Assembly: GCA_947495075.1 (NCBI GenBank)
Contig: CANLXH010000005.1
Coordinates: forward strand, 18,289 to 82,288
Origin: an uncultured Croceitalea sp.
GTDB lineage: Bacteria; Bacteroidota; Bacteroidia; Flavobacteriales; Flavobacteriaceae
Reading direction: 5' to 3'
Length of the DNA: 64,000 bases
Every line of letters begins with the position of its first letter. The first letter of the stretch is position 1. This document shows, piece after piece, positions 1 through 7,389 of the stretch. The notes beneath the pieces are model-generated. The model worked only from the letters and a program-made list of their open reading frames with translations, was not told the origin of the DNA and did no database searches. The position numbers were made by a program, and so were the translations under genes.

Positions 1-127
1 AAATGCTTGCTTCTGCTCCTTTTTCGATTAATGCTAAGCGTTCTTTATTTCTTGTTGAAAAATAGAGGTAAGCAATTCCAAATATTGCTCCAAAGATAAT
101 TGGTATAATAATTAATTCTGATCCCAT
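1..127 (-). CDS. DUF6249-like small membrane protein, N-terminal part (cut by window edge)
   Basis: The reverse strand from position 127 reads an ATG start followed by 42 codons that run off the window edge. The product begins MGSELIIIPIIFGAIFGIAY, a single membrane segment, and continues with a charged stretch (STRNKERLALIEKGAEAS). This TM-then-ERxxLIEKG arrangement resembles the DUF6249 family of small Bacteroidota membrane proteins. The function is unknown. It is divergent from the ECF sigma factor gene at 259 and has its own ECF-type promoter at 171-197, so it is probably a target of that sigma factor. Family assignment is by recognition only. Confidence 0.6.
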   Translation of the reverse strand, partial: MGSELIIIPIIFGAIFGIAYLYFSTRNKERLALIEKGAEASI

Positions 128-170
128 AATTGTTCGTTTTTAATTGATTAATAAACTCATTTGTCCTTAG

Positions 171-197
171 GACGATACTTTCTTAAAAAAGGTTACA
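171..197 (-). promoter_or_regulatory. ECF-type promoter for the DUF6249 gene
   Basis: On the minus strand a -35-like TGTAACC (197-191) is followed by exactly 16 bases and then CGTC (174-171). This is the layout of ECF sigma factor promoters (compare Bacillus sigma-X TGTAAC and sigma-M CGTC). Expected transcription would start about 37 bases before the ATG at 127. It mirrors the promoter at 222-248. Confidence 0.55.
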
Positions 198-221
198 CTT
201 ATTTAAGTTTTTTTAATTTTA

Positions 222-248
222 TGTAACCTAAATCATTCTTTTATCGTC
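222..248 (+). promoter_or_regulatory. ECF-type autoregulatory promoter of the sigma operon
   Basis: TGTAACC (222-228), 16 bases, then CGTC (245-248), identical in both boxes and spacing to the divergent promoter at 171-197. The predicted start site lies only a few bases before the ATG at 259, so the sigma factor mRNA may be nearly leaderless. The likely user is the sigma factor it drives. Confidence 0.55.
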
Positions 249-258
249 TTATGAATAA

Positions 259-837
259 ATGGAACAAAACCATAACCAACCTAATGTTCAGTTAATACTA
301 AATGGTGACTCGCAAGAGTTTTCAAAACTTGTGGATGATTACAAAAATTTAGTATTTACTGTTGCGTTAAGAATGCTAAAGAATTCTGAAGAAGCAGAAG
401 AAGTTTCTCAAGACACTTTTATTAAAGTTTTTAAGTCTATTAAAAATTTTAAAGGCGATTCTAAATTTTCAACATGGATTTATAGAATAGCCTATAACTC
501 ATGTCTTGATAGATTAAAAAAGATGAAAAGGTCACAGAATACAAATTCTTTTGAAGAGGTGCCTGCAATGGAAGTAGCAGATTTGAATACTGTTTTAGAT
601 GATATAGATAGGAAAGAAAGGTCAAGACTACTCAAAAAATGTATGGAATTATTAGCTCCAAAAGATTGTGCTTTAATAACGTTATTTTATTTTGAAGAGA
701 AAAACTTGAATGAACTTTCTAAGATTCTTAATTTGTCTGAAAATACGGTAAAAGTAAGATTGTTTAGAGCGCGTGCTAGATTAGCCAATATTGTAAAAGA
801 CAGATTAAACCCAGAGATAATAAGGAATTATGGATAA
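259..837 (+). CDS. ECF-family RNA polymerase sigma-70 factor
   Basis: A 192-residue sigma factor of the extracytoplasmic-function class, which directs RNA polymerase to a small stress or envelope regulon. Region 2 spans about residues 20-88 (DDYKNLVFTVALRML, then the -10-binding DTFIKVFKSI and FSTWIYRIAYN). Region 4, the -35-binding helix-turn-helix, lies at about 130-180 (LNLSENTVKVRLFRARARL). The length is usual for the class. The stop codon overlaps the start of the next gene by 8 bp, the standard coupling of sigma to anti-sigma. A matching ECF promoter directly upstream suggests autoregulation. The subgroup was not assigned. Confidence 0.93.
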   Translation: MEQNHNQPNVQLILNGDSQEFSKLVDDYKNLVFTVALRMLKNSEEAEEVSQDTFIKVFKSIKNFKGDSKFSTWIYRIAYNSCLDRLKKMKRSQNTNSFEEVPAMEVADLNTVLDDIDRKERSRLLKKCMELLAPKDCALITLFYFEEKNLNELSKILNLSENTVKVRLFRARARLANIVKDRLNPEIIRNYG

Positions 838-1228
838 TCAGAAAGAATTAGAAAAGCTAATTGATAAGTTAATGGCTTCCGATGTGCTAGAAACTCCATC
901 AAAGGACTTTACAGCACAAGTTTTAGAAAAAACAGTTAGAACTAAAAGTCAACAGCTAGAATATAAACCGCTGTTGCCAAAATGGATTTTGTCTTTGGCA
1001 GCTGTCTTAGTTGTAGGTTTTCTTATATATGGAGTTAATTTATATGTTACTTCTGGAAATTCAGTTTCCTATTTTAAAGATTTAAACAAAATAGGCATAT
1101 GGTCTTCTGATTTTTTCTCAAGATTTAATTTTTCTAAGACGCTAACCTATAGTATTATTATTTCTGGGGTATTAATTTGCTTCCATTCTTTAATTTTAAA
1201 AAAATATTTTGAAGACAGATTAGCTTAA
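830..1228 (+). CDS. Membrane protein coupled to the ECF sigma factor, probable anti-sigma factor
   Basis: 132 residues with no family I recognise. Residues 1-45 are charged and soluble, followed by a membrane segment at about 50-74 (WILSLAAVLVVGFLIYGVN), a short linker, and a second at about 105-122 (TYSIIISGVLICFHSLIL). A cytosolic N-terminus plus membrane anchor, translationally coupled to the sigma gene (8-bp overlap), is the usual shape of an anti-sigma factor. No zinc-binding HxxxCxxC motif is present, so it is not a ZAS-type protein. The anti-sigma role is inferred from position and topology. Confidence 0.7.
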   Translation: MDNQKELEKLIDKLMASDVLETPSKDFTAQVLEKTVRTKSQQLEYKPLLPKWILSLAAVLVVGFLIYGVNLYVTSGNSVSYFKDLNKIGIWSSDFFSRFNFSKTLTYSIIISGVLICFHSLILKKYFEDRLA

Positions 1229-1584
1229 AATTGTAAATACCAATACGCCCAGTACATTAATCCAAATTGTAATGGGATTCTTAGAATTAGAGCCCATTTT
1301 GGGAATCCTGCTGAAGCTTTTTCTCCAGATAACATATAAAAATGTACTAATAAGAATACTATTAGCATAGCTATAATTCCCCAAATTGCTATGTTCTTAG
1401 TGTTAGGAACGCAAAGTGTAATACCTAAAATAACTTCTGCCAAACCACTCCAAAATACTAGGGCTTTATGATTGGGTATGTAACGTGGCATAATGCGTAA
1501 ATAAGCTTTAGGCTTAATAAAATGCATTAGTCCAGCAAAAATATACATCAATGCCATTACATAAAGATGCCAAGGGTACACCAT
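1225..1584 (-). CDS. DoxX family membrane protein
   Basis: 119 residues forming four membrane helices with the DoxX/DoxD-like features FAGLMHFIKPKAYLRIMP near the N-terminus and GLAEVILGITL in the middle. Family members are small inner-membrane proteins, sometimes linked to redox or detoxification; the substrate here is unknown. The start lies 3 bp after the stop of the 444-residue membrane protein (1588), so these minus-strand genes are probably co-transcribed. Its 3' end overlaps the convergent gene at 830 by 4 bp. Confidence 0.8.
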   Translation of the reverse strand: MVYPWHLYVMALMYIFAGLMHFIKPKAYLRIMPRYIPNHKALVFWSGLAEVILGITLCVPNTKNIAIWGIIAMLIVFLLVHFYMLSGEKASAGFPKWALILRIPLQFGLMYWAYWYLQF

Positions 1585-1587
1585 AAG

Positions 1588-2922
1588 TTATTCTTTATAG
1601 TACCAAAATGGTACTTGAGCTTCTAATAATGTTTGAGTAGTGTCTTTTCTCTTCCTTAACCTGATGAGTTTTAAAATGTGTTTTCCCTCAGAAATACCTC
1701 GGATATTTAAGTTGGTCTCAAATCCTAGTTGGTCTTTACCGCTAATTGTGACGATAAAATCTTCATCTAACTTTAAAGTATCTATTTTAAAGGAATGTGT
1801 TTCATTAAAAATCTCTAAATACCTATTTCTAATACTATCACGTTGTTTTCTACTATCAAATTGATCTTCCCAACTTGTACTAAAATTAACTCCAGAAGTT
1901 AAACCTCTTAAATCTTTTTTAGGTTTTATAGTAGAATCATATGCAAAAATTCTGTCTTCTATATTTTCTTTATATGGAATAAAAATAGGTAAATATGGGG
2001 TTCTAATAATTTTTGAAGGAATTACGACTTCACCCGGAAAATTACCATCTTCAGTGAGTAAATCCAGATAATTTTCTTTGTTTGCGAATTGAAGCGAAGA
2101 ATCCCTATCTTTATCCAGATAATTCGAGGTTTTATATTCTAAAGAAGCTACTATTAGAATAAGTAAATAGATAGGGGTTAATAAAAGAATAAGTCTTTTG
2201 CCAAATTTATTGTCCAAAAAATTATATACTAATGGTCTGTACAAAAACGACAAGGTAAGGAAGCTAAAAACCCAATAAACTGGAAAATATATTCTTGCTA
2301 CCCATTTGTTTCTTTTCAATAACCCTTGAGTTACAAAGTCAAAGAAGGTTAACAACATACCTATGCCTAAAAATATCATTAGGGGAATGCCTACTCCGTT
2401 TGAAACCCAATTTGGTAGGCTTTCATTATCAATTATAAAATTTGCAATTAGTACTAAAACAATTATTACTACCGTAAGTGCTAAAACATAAAAAATTAAT
2501 AAGAAAGAAACTGCAAATAGAATACTACAATAGTTTTCCAAACTTCCAATGTAGCGATCAAAGGAAACTATTCTCTTACTTAAATATTTTTTAAAGCGAT
2601 CAGCATATTTAAGTTTGTCAAATTCAATATCGCCTGAAACATACCTAAGACCTAATGCGCCAATCCAAAGCCCTCTTAAGATTACATGCAATAACAAATT
2701 AAAAAGGAGAATGGAGCAAGCAGTAAGTGCTAAAAAATATATAACAAAACTGTAGATTTGTTGTTCATTACTGGCTTGAACCATCTCAATTTTCACAGGC
2801 TCATAAGCAGTGAAAAGTCCAAAAATGGCAAAACCAGATATTAGCAGTTCTAATTCCCAACTTTGTTGTTGTAGAGAGTCCAACAGTTTTCTAAATGCAG
2901 GACTTTTATAATCGTTATTCAT
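1588..2922 (-). CDS. Multi-pass membrane protein, tandem paralogue (copy 2)
   Basis: 444 residues, no family recognised. The N-terminus carries FRKLLDSLQQQSWELELLIS followed by a first membrane segment (GFAIFGLF). Further membrane segments are at about 55-80, 130-165, 175-200 and 215-260. A soluble C-terminal domain of about 170 residues starts with PSKIIRTPYLPIFIPY and ends PFWYYKE. The gene at 2959 encodes a paralogue with the same order of motifs (RGLWIGALGLRYVS, TLSFLYRPLVYNFLD). Position and relatedness indicate tandem duplication. The topology suggests an inner-membrane protein with an extracytoplasmic tail; function unknown. Confidence 0.75.
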   Translation of the reverse strand: MNNDYKSPAFRKLLDSLQQQSWELELLISGFAIFGLFTAYEPVKIEMVQASNEQQIYSFVIYFLALTACSILLFNLLLHVILRGLWIGALGLRYVSGDIEFDKLKYADRFKKYLSKRIVSFDRYIGSLENYCSILFAVSFLLIFYVLALTVVIIVLVLIANFIIDNESLPNWVSNGVGIPLMIFLGIGMLLTFFDFVTQGLLKRNKWVARIYFPVYWVFSFLTLSFLYRPLVYNFLDNKFGKRLILLLTPIYLLILIVASLEYKTSNYLDKDRDSSLQFANKENYLDLLTEDGNFPGEVVIPSKIIRTPYLPIFIPYKENIEDRIFAYDSTIKPKKDLRGLTSGVNFSTSWEDQFDSRKQRDSIRNRYLEIFNETHSFKIDTLKLDEDFIVTISGKDQLGFETNLNIRGISEGKHILKLIRLRKRKDTTQTLLEAQVPFWYYKE

Positions 2923-2958
2923 TGGTATGGTTGACTTTAATAAACAAGATACTAAAGT

Positions 2959-4311
2959 TTAGTCTTTAAAATGCCAAAAGGGTATGGTTACCAAAGTATC
3001 AATTTTAATTTTTTTCTTAAAGAGTTCATTGTCTCCTTGAGGACCAATAATATGTAATAGATGTTTTCCCTTGTTAATTCTAGAAATATCTAGAAAGGTT
3101 TCAAATTGAAGCCGGCCACTGGAATTGGTGGTATAAATAAACTCCTTTTCTATTGCCGTCGAATCAATAATTATATCGTACATGGCATTTACAACATTCA
3201 AATATTTTTTTTGTTCATCTAAATTTTTGTTGTTGCTTAGTGAAAATGTTAATCCGGGAATCGACATGCTTTTTCCATTAAAACCATAACCTCTTTCATC
3301 TTTTGTTGGTTTTAAGGTGCTATCTTGATTAAAAACAGCATTTTCTTTAAACGTAGTAAACGGTATTTTAAGAGGTAAATAGGATGTAGTAATGACTTTT
3401 GAAGGTATAGTAGCAAAATCGATTAAATCTTCGCTTTTATTTATAACATCTTCATAGTTACTTGTGTTAGCATAAATAGAACTAGAATCTGTATTAGGAG
3501 TCAGGTAATTAGAATGCTGTTTTGAGAAAGAACTTAGCAAGAAGCTAATTAATAAATAAGTGGGCAAAATAAAAGTAGCTAACCATTTAGTCCTTTTTTG
3601 GTCTAAAAAATTATAGACCAAAGGGCGGTACAAAAAAGAAAGAGTTACAATACTAAAGAAACGATATACAGGGTAATAAATTTTGGGCCGTAAACTGCCT
3701 TTTTTTAATATGCCCATGCCTATAAAATCTATAAAGATGAGTAAGGCGAACGAGAAGTAAAAAAGTGCCCAATATACATTAAACATTACTTGTTGTTCTC
3801 TGCTTAAAAGGCCAGTTATTTCCATTAAATTAATTATCAATGTGTAAAAGCCTATTACTAACATATATGCCATAAAATAAAACACCATTAGAAAAGCGAT
3901 GGCAAAAAGTGTACTGCAAATGTTTTCTAATCGAGAAATATATCTATCAAAAGAGCCTACTTTTTTGGTAAGGTGCTCCGTAAATTTTTTGGAGTATTGT
4001 AATTCGTCATAATCAATTTCATTAGAAACATACCTAAGTCCAAGAGCCCCAATCCATACTCCTCTTAAAATCACATGAATTAAAAGAACTACAAGTAGAA
4101 TGCTAAGTGCAGGATAAATAGTTTGTATAAAAAATCCATAAATAAAGTCATCGTTACCAATAGCTTTTGTAAGCTCTTCTTTGAGCGGATTCATTACCTG
4201 AAAGAGCCCAAAAATGGCAAAACCTGATATTAGTAATTCTAACTGCCAACTTTCTTGTTGTAGTTTGTCCAGTAATTTTTTAAACGAAGAACTATTATAA
4301 TCGTTACTCAT
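2959..4311 (-). CDS. Multi-pass membrane protein, tandem paralogue (copy 1)
   Basis: 450 residues, paralogous to the product of 1588-2922. Shared landmarks are the amphipathic N-terminus FKKLLDKLQQESWQLELLIS, the GALGLRYVSNEIDYDELQYS segment, the RFFSIVTLSFLYRPLVYNFL helix, the PSKVITTSYLPLKIPF entry to the soluble domain, and a C-terminus ending IPFWHFKD. It has about five to six membrane helices and no catalytic motif that I recognise. The two genes are 36 bp apart and probably form an operon with the DoxX gene. Function unknown; a role needing two related subunits is possible. Confidence 0.75.
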   Translation of the reverse strand: MSNDYNSSSFKKLLDKLQQESWQLELLISGFAIFGLFQVMNPLKEELTKAIGNDDFIYGFFIQTIYPALSILLVVLLIHVILRGVWIGALGLRYVSNEIDYDELQYSKKFTEHLTKKVGSFDRYISRLENICSTLFAIAFLMVFYFMAYMLVIGFYTLIINLMEITGLLSREQQVMFNVYWALFYFSFALLIFIDFIGMGILKKGSLRPKIYYPVYRFFSIVTLSFLYRPLVYNFLDQKRTKWLATFILPTYLLISFLLSSFSKQHSNYLTPNTDSSSIYANTSNYEDVINKSEDLIDFATIPSKVITTSYLPLKIPFTTFKENAVFNQDSTLKPTKDERGYGFNGKSMSIPGLTFSLSNNKNLDEQKKYLNVVNAMYDIIIDSTAIEKEFIYTTNSSGRLQFETFLDISRINKGKHLLHIIGPQGDNELFKKKIKIDTLVTIPFWHFKD

Positions 4312-4350
4312 GGTTGGTTTATTGGTGTTGTAATATAAAGCTTTTACATA

Positions 4351-4385
4351 AAAAAACGCTCATAGTATATCTATGAGCGTTTTTT
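4351..4385 (-). terminator. Intrinsic terminator of htpG
   Basis: A near-perfect hairpin: AACGCTCATAG, a 5-base TATAT loop and CTATGAGCGTT, flanked by A6 and T6. It lies just downstream of the htpG stop (minus strand) and can work in both directions. Confidence 0.85.
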
Positions 4386-4415
4386 ATTATGGAATTCTAA
4401 ATTAATTCGAAATAA

Positions 4416-6335
4416 CTACTTTATCATATCGTAACTACGATTAATAAAATTAGTGAGCTCTTCTCCTTTTAAAAGCCCTTTTGATAATCTGGCTAAATCT
4501 AAGGATTGATTAATAAGGCGCTCTCTCTTCTTTGCTGTTTTGGTATTTAAAATTTCGTTTACCAATTCATTATTGGTATTAACGATTAAATTGAACATAT
4601 CTGGCATATTACCCATACCAAACATTCCACCACCACCACCACCGGTTTGTTGCATATCCTTCATTCTTCTCATGAATTCTGGTTCTGTAATTATGAATGG
4701 TTGTGCAGAACTATCCATTGCTTCCAATTGAACGGTAAAACCTTTAGAAGGATCAATTACTTTTTCTATTTCCCCTTTTAGCTTTTCCTTTTCTTCATCG
4801 GAAAGTTTAGAAATAGCAGTATCTTCTTTTTTTATTAAATTATCTAAATGGTCGGCATCTACACGTGCAAAAGAAATCTTCTCTTTAGAAGTTTCTAATT
4901 TTTGTATTAGATGCGGAACAATAGGAGAATCCAATAGCAGTACTTCATAACCTTTTGCTTTTGCAGCTTCAATATAACTGTGTTGGGATTCTTTATCGGA
5001 TGCATAAAGAATTACTAGCTTATCATCTTTATCTGTTTGAGCATCTTTAATTTTAGCTTGCAGCTCTTCAAAAGTAAAATAGTTACCATCAATCGTAGGG
5101 TATAGTGCGAACTTGTCTGCTTTTTCGAAGAATTTATCTTCAGAGAGCATTCCATACTCAATAACTACTTTAATATCGTTCCATTTTTGTTCAAAGTCTT
5201 CTCTATTATTCTTGAAAAGAGAACTTAGCTTATCGGCAACCTTTTTAGTGATGTAAGATGAAATTTTCTTGACAGCACCATCTGCCTGTAAATAGGAACG
5301 TGAAACATTCAATGGAATGTCTGGAGAATCTATTACACCACGGAGCATAGTCAAAAATTCAGGTACGATACCTTCTACATTATCTGTAACAAAAACTTGA
5401 TTCTGATAAAGTTGTATTTTATCTTTTTGAATGTTGAGGTCATTTGTCAACTTAGGGAAATACAATATTCCTGTTAAGTTGAAAGGATAATCTACATTTA
5501 AGTGAATATTGAATAAAGGCTCTTCAAACTGCATTGGATACAATTCTCTATAAAAACCTTTGTAATCTTCTTCTTTTAAATCTGCTGGTTTTTTGGTCCA
5601 AGCAGGATTTGGATTGTTGATAATGTCATCAACAGTAATCTGTCTATGAGGTTCAGTAGTTTCTTTACCGTCCTTGTCTTTTGTGGTTTTCGGCTTATGC
5701 TCGGGATCATTAATTTCTTTAGTTCCGAATTTAATCGGAATAGGCATAAACTTATTGTACTTAGTAAGCAATTCACGTATTCTGGAATCTTCCAAAAATT
5801 CGGTTGAATCTTCTGCTACATGAAGTATAATTTCTGTACCTCTATCCTCTTTTTTAGCTTTCTTAAGTTCAAATTCTGGTGAACCATCACACATCCAATG
5901 TACACCTGGCTCATCTTTAAAGCTTTTTGTAATTATTTCTACTTTCTCTGCAACCATAAAAGCAGAGTAGAACCCAAGGCCAAAATGTCCTATGATGCCG
6001 GCATCTTTACCAGCATCCTTATATTTGTCTAAAAATTCTTCTGCACCTGAGAAAGCAACTTCATTAATGTACTTTTTTACTTCATCCTCTGTCATACCAA
6101 TACCTTGGTCAAGGATATGTATCTTTTTGTTGTCTTTGTCAACTTTAATTTCAATCTGCGGATTTCCATAGTCAACTTTAGCTTCTCCAATAGATGTTAG
6201 GTGCCTTAATTTTAGAGTAGCATCTGTCGCGTTAGAAATTAACTCACGTAAAAATATTTCGTGATCACTATAAAGAAATTTTTTGATTAAAGGGAAAATG
6301 TTTTCTACCGAAACATTTATTTTACCTGTTGCCAT
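4416..6335 (-). CDS. htpG: Molecular chaperone HtpG (bacterial Hsp90)
   Basis: 639 residues, full length for HtpG, an ATP-dependent cytosolic dimeric chaperone. The N-terminal GHKL ATPase domain shows the helix with the ATP/Mg residue (HEIFLRELISNATDA, residues ~26-40), the DxGxG-type loop DQGIGMTEDEV and the lid GHFGLGFYSAFMVA (~117-130). The middle domain (~235-420) has the conserved LNVSRSYLQ with the gamma-phosphate-contacting Arg. A glycine-rich segment (GGGGGG, ~res 565) precedes the C-terminal dimerisation helices. It appears monocistronic, with a strong terminator behind it. Confidence 0.97.
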   Translation of the reverse strand: MATGKINVSVENIFPLIKKFLYSDHEIFLRELISNATDATLKLRHLTSIGEAKVDYGNPQIEIKVDKDNKKIHILDQGIGMTEDEVKKYINEVAFSGAEEFLDKYKDAGKDAGIIGHFGLGFYSAFMVAEKVEIITKSFKDEPGVHWMCDGSPEFELKKAKKEDRGTEIILHVAEDSTEFLEDSRIRELLTKYNKFMPIPIKFGTKEINDPEHKPKTTKDKDGKETTEPHRQITVDDIINNPNPAWTKKPADLKEEDYKGFYRELYPMQFEEPLFNIHLNVDYPFNLTGILYFPKLTNDLNIQKDKIQLYQNQVFVTDNVEGIVPEFLTMLRGVIDSPDIPLNVSRSYLQADGAVKKISSYITKKVADKLSSLFKNNREDFEQKWNDIKVVIEYGMLSEDKFFEKADKFALYPTIDGNYFTFEELQAKIKDAQTDKDDKLVILYASDKESQHSYIEAAKAKGYEVLLLDSPIVPHLIQKLETSKEKISFARVDADHLDNLIKKEDTAISKLSDEEKEKLKGEIEKVIDPSKGFTVQLEAMDSSAQPFIITEPEFMRRMKDMQQTGGGGGGMFGMGNMPDMFNLIVNTNNELVNEILNTKTAKKRERLINQSLDLARLSKGLLKGEELTNFINRSYDMIK

Positions 6336-6610
6336 AATTACCTATTTATTTTTTGTTATTCCCATTTAGGAAAAATTTATTTCTCTTAACACAAAATCAC
6401 TGTTCAAGAAAAGTACCAGAGGGAAAAAAAGTGACAAAGTGACACCAGAATTAAATTTAGAGTATCCATGGATGAAACTTTAACAAAAGTTTTGTTCAAT
6501 ATTTTAAACATATAATTAAACATTAATTATCTTTGTCTTGTTGTGATTAGAAATTTTGCTATGAAAGAGTAGAATTACAATAAGTTTGTTTATTTATTGG
6601 TTAGGTTGTT

Positions 6611-6650
6611 GAAAACGTATTCTTGCTAAGAGGATACGTTTTCTCTTTTT
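6611..6650 (+). terminator. Hairpin with T-rich tail, no gene upstream
   Basis: GAAAACGTAT (6611-6620) pairs with ATACGTTTTC (6634-6643) across a 13-base loop and is followed by TCTTTTT. It resembles an intrinsic terminator on the plus strand, yet the only plus-strand material ahead of it is non-coding. It may end a small RNA or block read-through into the TetR gene. Confidence 0.5.
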
Positions 6651-6657
6651 CACACCT

Positions 6658-6716
6658 TTTTTGTTAGATTATTAACAAAAATTATGTTTATAAAATTGTA
6701 AATTTGTTTTAACAAA
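6658..6716 (+). promoter_or_regulatory. Promoter and candidate operator pair for the TetR regulator
   Basis: A -7 box TAAATTTG sits at 6699-6706, about 20 bp before the ATG. Two inverted repeats share the half-site TTTGTT(A)/(T)AACAAA: TTTTTGTTA-N6-TAACAAAAA (6658-6681) and TTTGTT-TT-AACAAA (6703-6716). The second overlaps the -7 box and the expected start site, where a TetR dimer would repress its own gene. The operator role is inference from symmetry and position. Confidence 0.45.
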
Positions 6717-6725
6717 ATAAATCAT

Positions 6726-7385
6726 ATGGCTACTAAGAGTTCCGCTGCAAAAATTACAGAGGAGAAAATAATTGGATTTTACATGGATTATGTTTTGGAA
6801 CACGAAGCTTACCCAAAATCCATCTACAAATTTTGTAAAGAATGTAAGATAAAAGAGGAAGAGTTCTATGCTTTCTTTGGTTCTTTTGATGGTTTGCAGA
6901 AAACCATTTGGAATACATTTCATGTTAATACTTTACAGCTTTTAAATAAGAATAAGGAATATGGTAGCTTTAGTAATAAGGATAAAATGCTGACTTATTT
7001 CTACACCATGTTTGAATTGTTAACCTTAAACAGAAGTTATGTTTTATTTACTCTGGATGGTAACAGGAAAACGTTGGAAAAAATGAGTGATTTAAAAGAA
7101 TTAAGAACTCACGTAAAAGAATTTGCTAACGAACTTGTTGAAGAAGCTAATGCAGATAAGACTTTAAAAATAACAAAACAGAGTCCAAAAATTTTCTCAG
7201 AAGGAGCTTGGGTGCAATTTTTATTCTTGCTCAAATTTTGGATTAATGACTCTTCTGCAGGATTTGAGAAGACAGATTTAGCTATTGAAAAATCTGTAAC
7301 TACAATTTTTGATGTGTTTGATAATACGCCGCTTGATAGCATAATTGATTTTGGTAAGTTCCTTTACAAAGAAAACTTCGCATAA
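6726..7385 (+). CDS. TetR/AcrR-family transcriptional regulator
   Basis: 219 residues. The N-terminal helix-turn-helix occupies about residues 12-60 (EEKIIGFYMDYVLEHE, then KECKIKEEEFYAFFGSFDGL), a divergent TetR fold of the type common in Bacteroidota. The rest is a helical ligand-binding and dimerisation domain. The ABC1-kinase gene follows after 4 bp, so the two are almost certainly co-transcribed and the regulator probably controls that kinase. The candidate operator palindromes at 6658-6716 suggest autoregulation. The ligand is unknown. Confidence 0.82.
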   Translation: MATKSSAAKITEEKIIGFYMDYVLEHEAYPKSIYKFCKECKIKEEEFYAFFGSFDGLQKTIWNTFHVNTLQLLNKNKEYGSFSNKDKMLTYFYTMFELLTLNRSYVLFTLDGNRKTLEKMSDLKELRTHVKEFANELVEEANADKTLKITKQSPKIFSEGAWVQFLFLLKFWINDSSAGFEKTDLAIEKSVTTIFDVFDNTPLDSIIDFGKFLYKENFA

Positions 7386-7389
7386 ACAT

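Larger units (their letters stand above)
6336..6725. other. 390-bp intergenic region between divergent htpG and TetR genes
   Basis: No protein gene is supported. It holds a TAnnTTTG-type box (TATCTTTG, 6528-6535), a free-standing hairpin with a T-rich tail at 6611-6650, two related palindromes at 6658-6681 and 6703-6716, and the TetR -7 box at 6699-6706. The box followed about 75 bases later by a terminator hairpin could mark a short RNA of about 110 nt, but the -33 element is missing, so this is weak. Confidence 0.4.

Noticed and set aside
4540-4731. 63-codon plus-strand frame antisense to the htpG glycine-rich linker (poly-Pro product)
   Set aside because: The proline run is just the complement of the GGN codons of HtpG.
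6672-6923. 83-codon minus-strand open frame overlapping the start of the TetR gene
   Set aside because: Antisense to a well-supported regulator with promoter and operator; composition is that of a chance frame.
7345-7389. Upstream in-frame start for the ABC1 kinase
   Set aside because: Would overlap the TetR gene by 41 bp and adds residues not typical of the family; the ATG at 7390 is 4 bp after the TetR stop.
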